DNA of 64,000 nt, taken from contig NZ_CP101456.1 in NCBI RefSeq assembly GCF_024362485.1, forward strand, positions 2,542,001 through 2,606,000, given 5' to 3'. Both the position numbers and the translations under genes were made by a program. Positions within the stretch are counted from its first letter, which is position 1, and each line of letters begins with the position of its first letter. The stretch is from Natronobeatus ordinarius (lineage in GTDB: Archaea; Halobacteriota; Halobacteria; Halobacteriales; Natrialbaceae). Positions 23,562 to 32,086 of this stretch are shown piece after piece. Under the pieces are notes generated by a model. It was not told where the DNA came from. It did no database searches and saw only the letters and a program-made list of their open reading frames with translations.

Positions 23562-23660
23562 GAGCCACTGAACGCCACCGCACCCCTGCTCGCACCAGTA
23601 CGCCTCACAGTAGTCGTCGGTGAACGTCAGTTCGGTGTCACTCGTTTCGACGGCCACGAT
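23562..23660. mobile_element. Degenerate family A palindromic element
   Basis: The left part gccactgaacgccaccgcac, followed by ccctgctcgc, closely matches the reverse complement of the right end of copy 3 (GCCACTGAAAGTCATTGCAC, ACCTGCTCGC). The right part ggtgtcactcgtttcgac resembles the right end of copy 2 (GGTGTAACTCGTTTCAAC). The centre has drifted and no longer forms a strong hairpin. It lies directly beside family B copy 2, so this spot has received at least two insertions. Confidence 0.45.
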
Positions 23661-23664
23661 CTCG

Positions 23665-23773
23665 TACTACCGGACAAAACGGTTCACCCATCGATCGCAC
23701 GCGACCGGCCGTCAGCGAGTCCGACGGCCGGCCACAGCCCGATCGAGTGGGTACTGACTGTTGTCCAGTAGTA
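23665..23773. mobile_element. Palindromic MITE-like element, family B, copy 2
   Basis: This 109-bp element starts tactaccggacaaaacggtt and ends gactgttgtccagtagta. It is the inverted counterpart of the element at 20955-21063, with 9 mismatches over 109 bases by hand count. Together the two copies bracket 2.6 kb containing the GLUG-motif surface gene, an arrangement that would allow inversion by recombination or joint mobilisation. Confidence 0.85.
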
Positions 23774-23809
23774 TCAGCTCCCGACGCGCTCGCGAACTCG
23801 GTTCGTCCG

Positions 23810-24301
23810 CTACGTCGAGGACACGAAGCCGTCGGTCTCCGGCGGCTCGACGACCACGACCGGCTCACCGTTTTCGTCCGGCAAGAGCACCAGCCTGAGA
23901 CGCTGCGTCCCGGTACCGCCGAGTTCCGTCGTCCGGTTGTCCGTCGGGTCACGGTAGACGATTCGCTGATCGACGAGCTCCTCGTTCGTGGTCCCGTCGT
24001 CCAGGACGTATCTGGCGATACTCGCGTCTGCCTCCTCGAGCGGCTCGATCTCGACGTGTGAGACGCCTTCGGTCGTGAGCGACCGCGCCGGGATCGACAC
24101 CTCGACGACCCGCTGTGGATCCGGGTGTCCCGTCGGCGAAAGTTCCTCGTGCTCCGCTAACGCGACGGCGTTCCGCTCGATGTCGGCAATCGCCGTCTGC
24201 ACCTGCCGTTCGGTGTTGTCGCTTCCACCGGCGTCGATCGCGACCGCGGCGAGCGACAGGATTGCCACCGTGAGTAAGGCTGCCAGCACGTAGCGGATCA
24301 T
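23810..24301 (-). CDS. Single-helix extracytoplasmic protein of the pilus-like cluster
   Basis: This 163-residue protein starts with a hydrophobic helix (YVLAALLTVAILSLAAVAID, residues 4-23), then a conserved-looking soluble part (DNTERQVQTAIADIERNAVA, EVSIPARSLTTEGVSHVEI, TQRLRLVLLPDENGEPVVVV). The N-terminal helix followed by an outside domain resembles pilin-like subunits, but there is no clear class III signal peptidase site. It overlaps the upstream coiled-coil gene by four bases. I infer that it is a minor subunit or assembly factor of the TadA/TadC system encoded nearby on the other strand. Confidence 0.6.
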   Translation of the reverse strand: MIRYVLAALLTVAILSLAAVAIDAGGSDNTERQVQTAIADIERNAVALAEHEELSPTGHPDPQRVVEVSIPARSLTTEGVSHVEIEPLEEADASIARYVLDDGTTNEELVDQRIVYRDPTDNRTTELGGTGTQRLRLVLLPDENGEPVVVVEPPETDGFVSST

Positions 24302-24951
24302 GAAAGCCGGGACCGGAGTGCGTCGAGCAAGCCGTCGTTCGTTCCGCCATCACCCTCCGAACGGGCTGGTTCAGACGGCTCGTCCTCCTCGAGTGCTGAG
24401 TCGACTGCCGACTGGTTCGCGGTGGACGACGGTCTGTCTACACCGTCGTCGACGGTCGCTCGTGACCCGCGATCCGAGCCGAAGAGCTCGCTCACTGACT
24501 GCTCCGGCGTCGGTTTCCCGGCCTCGCCTGCCTCGAACCCGAGCGTGACGCTCTCGTCGCGTTCGGTACCGACAGACCCGTTGCGTTCAGCGACGGTCTC
24601 TTCGTCACGTTCTCGCTCGCCCTCGAGAATCCCGCCCTGAAGGTCGTCGAGTTCGACCTCGAGCGCCTCCATCCGACGCTCGAGTCGGTCGACCGTCGCG
24701 ACCGCCGTGGCTGCCTGTCGCTCCACGTCGTCGTTGATCGACTCGACGTTCCCGACGTATCCCTCGATCGACTGGACCGCGGCCTCGAGATCGGCGAGTC
24801 GGCGCTCGTGCTCCTCGAGACGCGTTTCGAGTGTCGAGACAGTCTCCGACAGTGAGGCCAGCGTCGCCAGTTCGTCGAGCGCCACGTCGCCGTCGACGAC
24901 GACGCGCTCGACGGCCGACAGACGCTGCTCGAGCCGATCGACGTCGGTCAT
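24298..24951 (-). CDS. Coiled-coil protein of the pilus-like cluster
   Basis: This 217-residue soluble protein has a long coiled coil over about residues 1-115 (VDRLEQRLSAVERVVVDGDV, TLETRLEEHERRLADLEAAV, ATVDRLERRMEALEVELDDL), followed by an acidic disordered tail ending in a short amphipathic segment (NDGLLDALRSRLS). No enzyme motif is present. It sits between the HerA-like ATPase gene and the single-helix protein gene on the same strand, so a scaffolding role for the membrane machinery is possible. A TATA-like tttaaat on the minus strand lies about 26 bases before the start. Confidence 0.65.
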   Translation of the reverse strand: MTDVDRLEQRLSAVERVVVDGDVALDELATLASLSETVSTLETRLEEHERRLADLEAAVQSIEGYVGNVESINDDVERQAATAVATVDRLERRMEALEVELDDLQGGILEGERERDEETVAERNGSVGTERDESVTLGFEAGEAGKPTPEQSVSELFGSDRGSRATVDDGVDRPSSTANQSAVDSALEEDEPSEPARSEGDGGTNDGLLDALRSRLS

Positions 24952-24971
24952 ATCCCTGCTTTCTGCTCGAT

Positions 24972-24981
24972 CACATTTAAA
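24972..24981 (-). promoter_or_regulatory. TATA-like box for the coiled-coil gene
   Basis: On the minus strand the sequence reads gtttaaatgt in a GC-rich surrounding, about 26 bases before the ATG at 24951. The spacing matches leaderless haloarchaeal promoters, so this gene pair can be expressed apart from the HerA-like gene upstream. Confidence 0.45.
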
Positions 24982-25049
24982 CCTCGACAGCGCCGCGATC
25001 CGACGTCGACGTCAACCGATTCGGTGATATCGACGTCGGTGTCCGACCG

Positions 25050-26105
25050 TCACTCGAGTCCTGCCACTTCGCGTGCACTCGGGCTTCCTCCACCGTGTGG
25101 CGTATCACGGAACCGGATCTGTGCGGCGTGGATCGTCTCGGTTGCGTCGTCGATCACGACCACCTCCCCGGGATCGGTCGGCAGTCGCTCGTCGAGCGAG
25201 TCGTTCATGTACGTCGGCTGGGCGGTCGACAGCGCCTCGAGGTCTGCCTGTGCGGTCAGGCGGTGAGAGATCAACACGTCGGACTGTGAGATCGCGATCT
25301 CGGAGACAGCGCTCGGTCGCTGGGTCGCGAGCACGAGGCTGACTCCCGGGGCGCGACCGCGCGTGAGGATCGTGTGCAGCGCCGACTCCGCGACGCCGTC
25401 GAAGAACGTGTGGGCCTCGTCGATCAGGAGCCACGGGAGCCGATCGATCGTCTCGTCAACCCGCGCACGGTAGAGCGCTTCACCGATGCCGCGACAGACC
25501 GCGTTCATCGGTGCCGTGTCGAGTCCGGAGACGTCCACGACGGAGACGGCCGTGCTGGCCAGAGTTTCGGCATCGAGGCCGTCGGGATCGAACACCCCCC
25601 ACGACTGGGCTAGCGAGACGTGGTTGCTCGCCGCCCGTCTGTCGACGTCCGGTGCATCGGCCTCCTCGATGTGCACCTGCATCTCCTCGAGCGTTCGCGT
25701 TTCCTGTGCTGCCTGCCAGACGAGCCCGCCAGCGCCGCTCTCGGGTGACAGACCGAGCAGTGCACACCACGACCGGGGATCGAGCACGTCGGCCGAGATC
25801 GCCGGCTCCGTGATGAGCTCGACGGGAACCGGTTCTCCGTCTGCTGGATCGTCGAGCGTCGAGAAGACGCCCATCGGGTCGACGATCACCGGTGCGACCC
25901 CTGGTGCGCGCGCGAGTTCCTCCGCTACGACACCCAGCGTGAACGACTTGCCGTAGCCGCGTTTGCCGACGATCAGCATCGCGTGGGGTCCGTCCAGGTC
26001 GACGTACAACTCGGCACCTTCGCTGCCGTCGAGTGCGCGATACCGGCCCAGATGTCCCACCTGCGTCGGTTCGGCGTCGACCCCCCGACCGATGACAAAG
26101 CTCAT
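25050..26105 (-). CDS. HerA-like P-loop ATPase
   Basis: This 351-residue ATPase, counted from the Met at 26105, has Walker A GKRGYGKS (47-54), Walker B WLLIDEAHTFFD, and a sensor region LVLATQRPSAVSEIAISQSD (then ISHRLTAQADLEAL) that is typical of HerA/FtsK-like ATPases. Such enzymes form hexamers that move DNA, or peptides in secretion contexts. The gene is divergent from the pilus-like operon and next to genes for coiled-coil and single-helix proteins. I infer that it is a membrane-machinery ATPase rather than the HerA-NurA repair protein; no nurA is near. The start at 26105 is preferred to one 14 codons upstream because a TATA-like box occupies the upstream part. Confidence 0.82.
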   Translation of the reverse strand: MSFVIGRGVDAEPTQVGHLGRYRALDGSEGAELYVDLDGPHAMLIVGKRGYGKSFTLGVVAEELARAPGVAPVIVDPMGVFSTLDDPADGEPVPVELITEPAISADVLDPRSWCALLGLSPESGAGGLVWQAAQETRTLEEMQVHIEEADAPDVDRRAASNHVSLAQSWGVFDPDGLDAETLASTAVSVVDVSGLDTAPMNAVCRGIGEALYRARVDETIDRLPWLLIDEAHTFFDGVAESALHTILTRGRAPGVSLVLATQRPSAVSEIAISQSDVLISHRLTAQADLEALSTAQPTYMNDSLDERLPTDPGEVVVIDDATETIHAAQIRFRDTPHGGGSPSAREVAGLE

Positions 26106-26179
26106 ACCGATGCTTGCCCCGCGGTCGTACTTTAACTTTTGAGTCAAAATTTAAGTTAGATGGTGGGACCAACTGGGGC
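26106..26179. promoter_or_regulatory. Divergent promoters: HerA-like (-) and pilin-like gene (+)
   Basis: This 74-base spacer holds two AT-rich boxes in a GC-rich region. The sequence ctttaactttt at 26130-26140 lies about 30 bases before the HerA-like start on the minus strand. The sequence aaaatttaag at 26146-26155 lies about 29 bases before the ATG at 26180 on the plus strand. Both starts would be leaderless. Confidence 0.5.
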
Positions 26180-26692
26180 ATGGGTACTGATCAACGAACT
26201 GAACCGACGAACCGCTCGCCCAGATTCAGCCGATCGTTAGCCGACGACGACCGTGCGATCGAAGGGTTGCCGATCAGACTCGTGATCGCGTTGATCGTCG
26301 GTGTAGTCTCACTCGGGATCATGATGCAGATCCTGGGTGGAATCGATACGTTCGAAAGCGATACCGAAGTAGAGGTCGAGTTCGAAAGCGCGGAGCTCGA
26401 CCTTTCTGACGGCGACGATACGAGCGCCTTCAGCGTGTACGTCGTCGACGAAGACGGGAACAACGTCACCGATGCGAGAGTCATCGCGACGGCGGGCGAC
26501 GCGCGGATGGACGGCGCGATAGTAGAACACACTGGAGAGGATTCTAACGAAGCAGAGTTCACGTTCGCAGACGAGAACATCCGACTCGCACCAGATCAGG
26601 CCGTTGGCACCATCGAATTCGAAGTTCGGCCACCCACGGGCACGGACTGGACGGACGACGAAGCAAACGACGAGCTACTGGTGGTCGAATAA
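26180..26692 (+). CDS. Pilin-like single-helix surface protein
   Basis: This 170-residue protein has a polar charged N-terminus (about 35 residues, ending SLADDDRAIEG), one long hydrophobic helix (LPIRLVIALIVGVVSLGIMM, then QILGGI) and an extracytoplasmic beta-rich domain (VEVEFESAELDLSDGDD, AFSVYVVDEDGNNVTDARVI). This is the layout of archaeal type IV pilin-like proteins, although the usual cleavage site is not obvious. It leads the gene group with the TadA-like ATPase and TadC-like membrane protein that follows. The upstream TATA-like box supports the start. Confidence 0.65.
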   Translation: MGTDQRTEPTNRSPRFSRSLADDDRAIEGLPIRLVIALIVGVVSLGIMMQILGGIDTFESDTEVEVEFESAELDLSDGDDTSAFSVYVVDEDGNNVTDARVIATAGDARMDGAIVEHTGEDSNEAEFTFADENIRLAPDQAVGTIEFEVRPPTGTDWTDDEANDELLVVE

Positions 26693-26881
26693 CGGTCGTC
26701 GTGAGGCGGGATCAGGACACCGTGAACCGTCTCGCGGCCCCATCGGGGTCGCAGTCTCGCCAGACGTGACCGACGGCGACCGGAGCACCGCTCCACCTCG
26801 CGTCGATGCGTACCGTCGACGACCACATTTTTGAGAGGCAGGGGTCGTGAAGACTGTCGCATCGCCTCTCGTACTGGTGTA

Positions 26882-26893
26882 TAATTTTAAACC
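26882..26893 (+). promoter_or_regulatory. TATA-like box before the TadA-like ATPase gene
   Basis: The sequence aattttaaacca is AT-rich in a GC-rich surrounding, and lies about 27 bases before the ATG at 26916. It predicts a leaderless transcript starting the ATPase and membrane protein genes. The upstream spacer (26693-26880) has no recognised gene. Confidence 0.5.
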
Positions 26894-26915
26894 AGAGACC
26901 GATCCCAGATAGAGC

Positions 26916-28835
26916 ATGTCACTGGAGGGGGGCGCCCGTTCGATTCACGACTTCCTCTCGACGATCGGTCTCGACGGCCTGCTCGGCGACGACGATTCGA
27001 CTGGACACTGTGACTGTGAGCTAGCGTTCGACGACCGCACGCTCCTCGTCGACGCCTCGGCGTGTAGCGGCGATCTCGTCCAGTCGGCGGACTGTCGCCA
27101 GTCCGTCGTCGAGGCACTCACAGCGCGCGAGGCGGAGGCGATCGTCGTCCATTCGAACGGGTTGAAACACCGATACGACGGCGACGGGGCGTCGATTCTC
27201 GGCGCAGCCGGCCGATTCGTCGAACTGCTCGGGGACCGAGACGACGTCCTCGCACGCGACGTCGCCCGGGACCCCCTCGGTGCGGCCAGAGGACTCGAGT
27301 CGAGAGTCGACGTGATTGGTGACGTGGCCGTCGAGTCCGGACTGCTCGAGGCCGTCGGCACGGCCACGGACTATCCCGACGCGTTCTCCCCGCTCGTCGG
27401 GTTAGCGATCGCGTACTACTACGTCGATCGATCGATCGACGAGACGGCCAGGCTCGTCGACGTTAGGGAGCTCGAATCCGGGAGTACGGTCCGAGTCTAC
27501 GAACGTGAGGGGCAACTCCCGTTGTACGCACTCGACGTCGTCGACCTCACGCTGTCGCCGGAACGACACGAGCTGCTCGTCGACGGCTACGAGGCGATCG
27601 CCGAGGGATGGGTCGACGGCGACCGGGCGCCGTCGCGGGCGATCGAGTACGTCTCGGAGGAGCCGGTCGACCCGACGGTGACGTCGATACTCGAGAAACA
27701 CACCGACGGCTACGGTATTTTAGAGGATCTGTTCGCCGATCCGGACGTGACCGACGTCTACGTCACCTCGCCGGTGGCGGCGAACCCGCTGCGGGTCGAA
27801 CTCGACGGGATGGCGATGGAGACGAACGTCCACCTCACCGAAACCGGAGCGAAGGCGCTCGCCTCGCGGGTCAGGCGGACCAGCGGTCGGGCGTTCTCAC
27901 GGGCGAAGCCGACGATCGACGCGACCGCGTCGCTGGCGAACGGCCGAGGACTCCGGATCGCTGGCGTCACGGATCCGGTCGCCGCGGGTATCGGCTTCGC
28001 CTTCCGTGAACAGTCGGACGACCGCTTCACGTTGCCGGCGCTCGTCGCCAACGACACGATGCCGCCCGAGGTGGCGGGCTTCCTCTCGACGGCGATCGAG
28101 CGGAACGCGGCCGCGCTGATCGCCGGCACCCGTGGCGCCGGGAAGACGACGCTGCTCGGGACGTTGCTCTACGAGGTACCGCCGGAGACGCGAACGGTGA
28201 TCATCGAGGACACGCCGGAGCTGCCGGTCGGGCCGCTCCAGTCGGTCGGTCGAGACGTCCAGGCACTCCGGACGGGCACCGGCGACGGTCCGGAGATCAG
28301 TCCGGCGGACGCGCTCCGAACAGCCCTCCGCCTGGGCGACGGTGCACTGGTCGTCGGTGAGATCCGTGGTGAAGAAGCGCGCGTGCTCTACGAGGCGATG
28401 CGCGTCGGTGCAAACGCGAACGCCGTCCTCGGAACGATCCACGGCGACGGTGCCGCCGACGTCTACGAGCGCGTCGTCTCTGATCTGAAAGTCGAGCCGT
28501 CGTCGTTCGGTGCCACCGATCTCGTCGTCACCGTCCAGGCGTACCGGACGCCCGAGGGACGCAGCCGACGCGTCGCCCGCGTCGAGGAAGTGCTCGGAAA
28601 CGGCGACGAGATCTGGTTCGAGCCGCTCTACGAACTCGACGGAACGCGAGCGGCGCCGACCGGACGGATCGATCGAGGGGAGAGCCAATTCGTGAACGCG
28701 ATGGCCGGTCCAACCGAGGCGTACGCCGACGTCAGGCGAGCGATCGCCGAGCGAACGGAGCTGATGGAAACGCTCGCAGCGGACGGACGAATCACACCGG
28801 CGGAGGTCGCCGCCGAGTACACCACCCGGAGGTGA
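26916..28835 (+). CDS. Type IV pilus / TadA-family secretion ATPase
   Basis: This 639-residue protein has the VirB11/PilB/TadA features: Walker A GTRGAGKTT (404-412), the Asp box TVIIEDTPELP, Walker B ALVVGEIRGEE and the His box GTIHGDG. The N-terminal about 240 residues form a separate domain with several Cys (CDCELAF, ASACSG, ADCRQS), which could bind a metal; this is seen in some archaeal pilus ATPases. It powers pilus or secretion assembly at the inner face of the membrane. It overlaps the next gene by four bases, as expected of an ATPase and platform pair. Confidence 0.9.
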   Translation: MSLEGGARSIHDFLSTIGLDGLLGDDDSTGHCDCELAFDDRTLLVDASACSGDLVQSADCRQSVVEALTAREAEAIVVHSNGLKHRYDGDGASILGAAGRFVELLGDRDDVLARDVARDPLGAARGLESRVDVIGDVAVESGLLEAVGTATDYPDAFSPLVGLAIAYYYVDRSIDETARLVDVRELESGSTVRVYEREGQLPLYALDVVDLTLSPERHELLVDGYEAIAEGWVDGDRAPSRAIEYVSEEPVDPTVTSILEKHTDGYGILEDLFADPDVTDVYVTSPVAANPLRVELDGMAMETNVHLTETGAKALASRVRRTSGRAFSRAKPTIDATASLANGRGLRIAGVTDPVAAGIGFAFREQSDDRFTLPALVANDTMPPEVAGFLSTAIERNAAALIAGTRGAGKTTLLGTLLYEVPPETRTVIIEDTPELPVGPLQSVGRDVQALRTGTGDGPEISPADALRTALRLGDGALVVGEIRGEEARVLYEAMRVGANANAVLGTIHGDGAADVYERVVSDLKVEPSSFGATDLVVTVQAYRTPEGRSRRVARVEEVLGNGDEIWFEPLYELDGTRAAPTGRIDRGESQFVNAMAGPTEAYADVRRAIAERTELMETLAADGRITPAEVAAEYTTRR

Positions 28836-30571
28836 CGACTGTGTCACTCACGACGACGGCCGTACACGTCCTCGCCAGGTTGTATCCCTACGACGTGGAG
28901 GCCAGCGACGAACTCGTCGAATCGATCCGGTTCATCGAGGCCCCGTACGAGGCCGAGACGATCGTCAGGGCGGGGTACGGTGCCGGAGTGGTCGGTGCAC
29001 TCGTGCCGCTTCCCCTGCTGTTGTACGACGTTCAGGTATTCTTCGTCGCGGTGTTCGTCCTCACCGGATCGCTCGCAGCGGTCCACGCCGTCCACTCGTG
29101 GCCACACCTGGCAGCGGCGTTTCGCCGGACTGAAGCGCTGGGGGAGACGCCGAACCTCATCGGCCGTGCGGTGTTACGGATGCAGATCCAGCCGTCGCTC
29201 GAGAACGCCGTGCGGTTCGCCGCGCGAACCGGCAACGGACCACTCTCACGGAGTCTCGGCGCCCATTTCAATCGAGCGAAGGGGACCCCCCACGCCGGAC
29301 TGCTGTCGTTCGCCGAAGAGTGGGCGGAGTACTTTCCGGCGCTCCGGCGGTCGTCGACGCTTCTCGCGACTGCACAGGACGCTCCAGAGGGCGAACGCGG
29401 TCGCACGCTCGACCGGTCGCTGTCCGCGATTCTCGATGGGACCCGCAGCCAGATGGCCGAGTTCACGGCGTCGATCCGGGCGCCGACGACCATGCTCTTC
29501 GCGTTCGGCATCCTGCTACCGCTCGCGCTCATCGCGCTCGTGCCCGCAGCCCCGCTGGCCGGAGTCAACCTCAACATCTGGATGTTCGTCCTCCTCTACA
29601 ACATCGTGTTACCGCTCTCGCTGATCGGCGCGGCACTGTGGCTGCTCGTCCGCCGGCCGGTCGCGTTCCCGCCGCCGAAAATCGACCGGGACCATCCGGC
29701 GCTACCGAACCGACTCTGGCTGCGATCCGGATGGGGGATCGTCGCCGGTGGCGTCGTCTACGTCACGGTAGCGGCGTTCGGCCCAGCGTATCTCTCGACG
29801 GTCGTCGCGTTCGGTGTCGGCCTCGGAGTCGCGTTACTTTCGGTTTACAGCCCGATCCTCACACTGCGTCACTACGTCAGAGACGTCGAAGAACACCTGA
29901 CGGACGCCCTGTACATCGTCGGGCGACAGGTCGCCGAGGGAGAATCCGTCGAATCAGCGATTGAACTGGCCGCCGACCGCGTTCCCGCAGAAACCGGCGA
30001 GGTATTCACCCACGCCGCCGGTGTCCAGCGTCGGCTTCACACGAGCGTCGAGGAAGCGTTCCTCGGAACGTACGGGGCGCTTCGGGACGTCCCCAGTCAG
30101 CGAGCACACAGCATGGCGGCGCTCCTCGCAATCGCCGGCGACGAGGGGAAGCCAGCCGGTCGAGCGATCGTCTCGATGGCCGACCACCTGGAAGAACTCG
30201 AGGAAGTCGAGGCGGAGACGAAACGCGCACTCGTGCAGGTGACGAGCACGCTCGACAACACCGCCGCCTATTTCGGACCGATGGTCGGCGGTGCGACCGT
30301 CGGAATGGCAGGGATGCTTACCGAGGAGAGTTTCAGCATGGCCGATGGGTTCGAGGACGCAACGACGCTGGCGGTCGACGGACTCGGGATCGTCGTGGCC
30401 GTCTACTTGATCCTCCTGGCGTTCATCATGACACCACTGTCGTACGCGCTTCGACACGGAATGGACCGGACGCTGTTCGGCTATCACATCGGTCGAACCC
30501 TGGTATCGTCGATGATCCTGTTCACGCTGACCGTCGCGCTGATCGACGTCGCCATCGTCGATATCGGTTGA
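28832..30571 (+). CDS. TadC/PilC-type integral membrane platform protein
   Basis: This 579-residue protein has two repeats of the type II secretion F domain, each with cytosolic helices followed by membrane helices. The first covers about residues 95-285 (MQIQPSLENAVRFAARTGN, MLFAFGILLPLALIALVPAA) and the second about 340-575 (YIVGRQVAEGESVESAIELA, VGGATVGMAGMLTE, GIVVAVYLILLAFIMTPLSY). It is the membrane platform on which the TadA-like ATPase acts. Translation starts at a GTG that overlaps the ATPase stop. The partner subunits are presumably the pilin-like genes that follow. Confidence 0.88.
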   Translation: MTTVSLTTTAVHVLARLYPYDVEASDELVESIRFIEAPYEAETIVRAGYGAGVVGALVPLPLLLYDVQVFFVAVFVLTGSLAAVHAVHSWPHLAAAFRRTEALGETPNLIGRAVLRMQIQPSLENAVRFAARTGNGPLSRSLGAHFNRAKGTPHAGLLSFAEEWAEYFPALRRSSTLLATAQDAPEGERGRTLDRSLSAILDGTRSQMAEFTASIRAPTTMLFAFGILLPLALIALVPAAPLAGVNLNIWMFVLLYNIVLPLSLIGAALWLLVRRPVAFPPPKIDRDHPALPNRLWLRSGWGIVAGGVVYVTVAAFGPAYLSTVVAFGVGLGVALLSVYSPILTLRHYVRDVEEHLTDALYIVGRQVAEGESVESAIELAADRVPAETGEVFTHAAGVQRRLHTSVEEAFLGTYGALRDVPSQRAHSMAALLAIAGDEGKPAGRAIVSMADHLEELEEVEAETKRALVQVTSTLDNTAAYFGPMVGGATVGMAGMLTEESFSMADGFEDATTLAVDGLGIVVAVYLILLAFIMTPLSYALRHGMDRTLFGYHIGRTLVSSMILFTLTVALIDVAIVDIG

Positions 30572-30666
30572 TCGTGCCCAACAGGGTGGCGATTTTATCT
30601 GAAGATGTCGAATGGACCTAGTTCCCAGCTGTTTGAATTTATATACGAACGGGAATCAAACCCGGT

Positions 30667-31611
30667 ATGGATCTGGAGGCACCAGCCGACGCGTGGTACG
30701 TCTACGTCGCAGTAGCGATCGTCAGTATCGCGCTCGCTGGCCTCGCGCTGGGAGTCTCGACGGGACCTCCCCCAGACGCAGAACAGGCAGCGAACACCAT
30801 CGAAGGAGCAACCGCGAGTGAACTCACAGCCAGCGCCTCTTACGACCACGATGCGGACGTGGTCACGATCAACCGCCAGACCATCACCATGGAGAACGAC
30901 CACGGAACGTCACACGCGAGTTTCTCGTACGGAATCGTCGTCCCAGTGAACGGTGACGAACGGTTGGAGAACCTCGTCCACGGTGCGGAATTTGCAGACG
31001 AGTACGAGACGGAACTTCAGGACGGTGATACGCACGCGTTCGCCGTATTCAAACAGGACGTCGAAGCAGCGTTCGACGAGAACACCGGCAACGCCCTCCA
31101 GGCGAACGGCGAACTCCACGCCCGACAGCTCACGATCGACGCCGGAATCGACGAACTCGAGCCGTTGTCGGAGTCTGCCGAAGTGGAGGTCACAGAGACC
31201 GATAGCTTGCCGGGCGAAGGCGAGATCAGAGACAACGTTCGGGAAGTGACGTTGCGATACGATGGCGTCGAAGGCCGAGACGTTCACTTCGAGGTGACAG
31301 GCGACTACGCCGGCTCCGGCGAGTTCGAGGAATCGGACAGCGAACGATTCACGACCGGTTCGGGGGAGATCCCGATCGAGATCAGCTCCTCGAACCTCCG
31401 CCAGCCTGGCGACGAACCCGTCACGTTCAGCGTTACGTTCGAGGAAGACGGCGAACTGACCGAAGAGACGTGGGAGGACGACGACCTGGAGATCGACGAT
31501 CTGGAGGTATGGGAAAACGAAATCGAACGAGAAGTCGAGTTCGATCACGACCACCTGCTAATCGGCCTCAACGACGGAGGGAACTACTATGTCACACTCG
31601 TCATCGTCTAG
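30667..31611 (+). CDS. Pilin-like extracytoplasmic protein, first of four
   Basis: This 314-residue protein has one N-terminal hydrophobic helix (YVYVAVAIVSIALAGLALGV, residues 11-30) and an extracytoplasmic, acidic, mainly beta-domain (ASYDHDADVVTINRQTITME, then VREVTLRYDGVEGRDVHFEV). No enzyme motif is seen. A TATA-like atttatatac lies about 30 bases before the start. The 3' end overlaps the next gene in a different frame by about 23 bases. I infer that it is a structural subunit of the pilus-like system. Confidence 0.65.
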   Translation: MDLEAPADAWYVYVAVAIVSIALAGLALGVSTGPPPDAEQAANTIEGATASELTASASYDHDADVVTINRQTITMENDHGTSHASFSYGIVVPVNGDERLENLVHGAEFADEYETELQDGDTHAFAVFKQDVEAAFDENTGNALQANGELHARQLTIDAGIDELEPLSESAEVEVTETDSLPGEGEIRDNVREVTLRYDGVEGRDVHFEVTGDYAGSGEFEESDSERFTTGSGEIPIEISSSNLRQPGDEPVTFSVTFEEDGELTEETWEDDDLEIDDLEVWENEIEREVEFDHDHLLIGLNDGGNYYVTLVIV

Positions 31612-32086
31612 AGCCCAGACCGAGCCGATCGCGGCGATCGTCGCCGTGTCGATGCTCGTCGTCGGTATCGGCATCTACGCGGTGTACGTTCAGGTCACCC
31701 TTCCCGGTACGTCGGAATCTACGACCGCCGACCGGGCGATCGATCGTATCTGGGACGAGATCGAAGAAGACGGTGTCTTTCACGCCACCCACGACGGTGA
31801 CGCCAAACTCTACGATAGAGTCACCGACCAGTCGCTTCCGGCCGGCGCGACCGTCTACGTTCGCGTGACCGCAATCGACGGGGGCGAGGAACGGACGGTC
31901 GCGGAGGCCGCCTTCCCGTCGGGATATCCACACGAGACGAGACCGGCAGAGGTCGCCGAACTCGAGCGCTACCTCGAGTCGGAGGGACCACCCGAGGACG
32001 CGTCCGTCGCCACGAGAACGATCCCGGTCGCCGTCGTCAGCTCGGCCGAGGTCCGGTCGGGGACGCTCGAGGTGTCGGTATGGTGA
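31589..32086 (+). CDS. Pilin-like protein, second of four
   Basis: This 165-residue protein begins with a short polar leader and a hydrophobic helix (RAQTEPIAAIVAVSMLVVGI, then GIYAVYVQVT). The sequence QTEPIAAIVAV is reminiscent of class III signal sequences of archaeal pilins and TadE-like proteins. The rest is a small soluble domain (TADRAIDRIWDEIEEDGVFH, GATVYVRVTAIDGGEERTVA). It overlaps both neighbours, so it is very likely co-translated with them. Confidence 0.68.
   Translation: MSHSSSSRAQTEPIAAIVAVSMLVVGIGIYAVYVQVTLPGTSESTTADRAIDRIWDEIEEDGVFHATHDGDAKLYDRVTDQSLPAGATVYVRVTAIDGGEERTVAEAAFPSGYPHETRPAEVAELERYLESEGPPEDASVATRTIPVAVVSSAEVRSGTLEVSVW

Noticed and set aside
20942-23790. A composite IS transposon around the GLUG gene
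   Set aside because: The flanking elements are 109 bp and encode no transposase, so they are not complete insertion sequences; they are reported as MITE-like elements instead.
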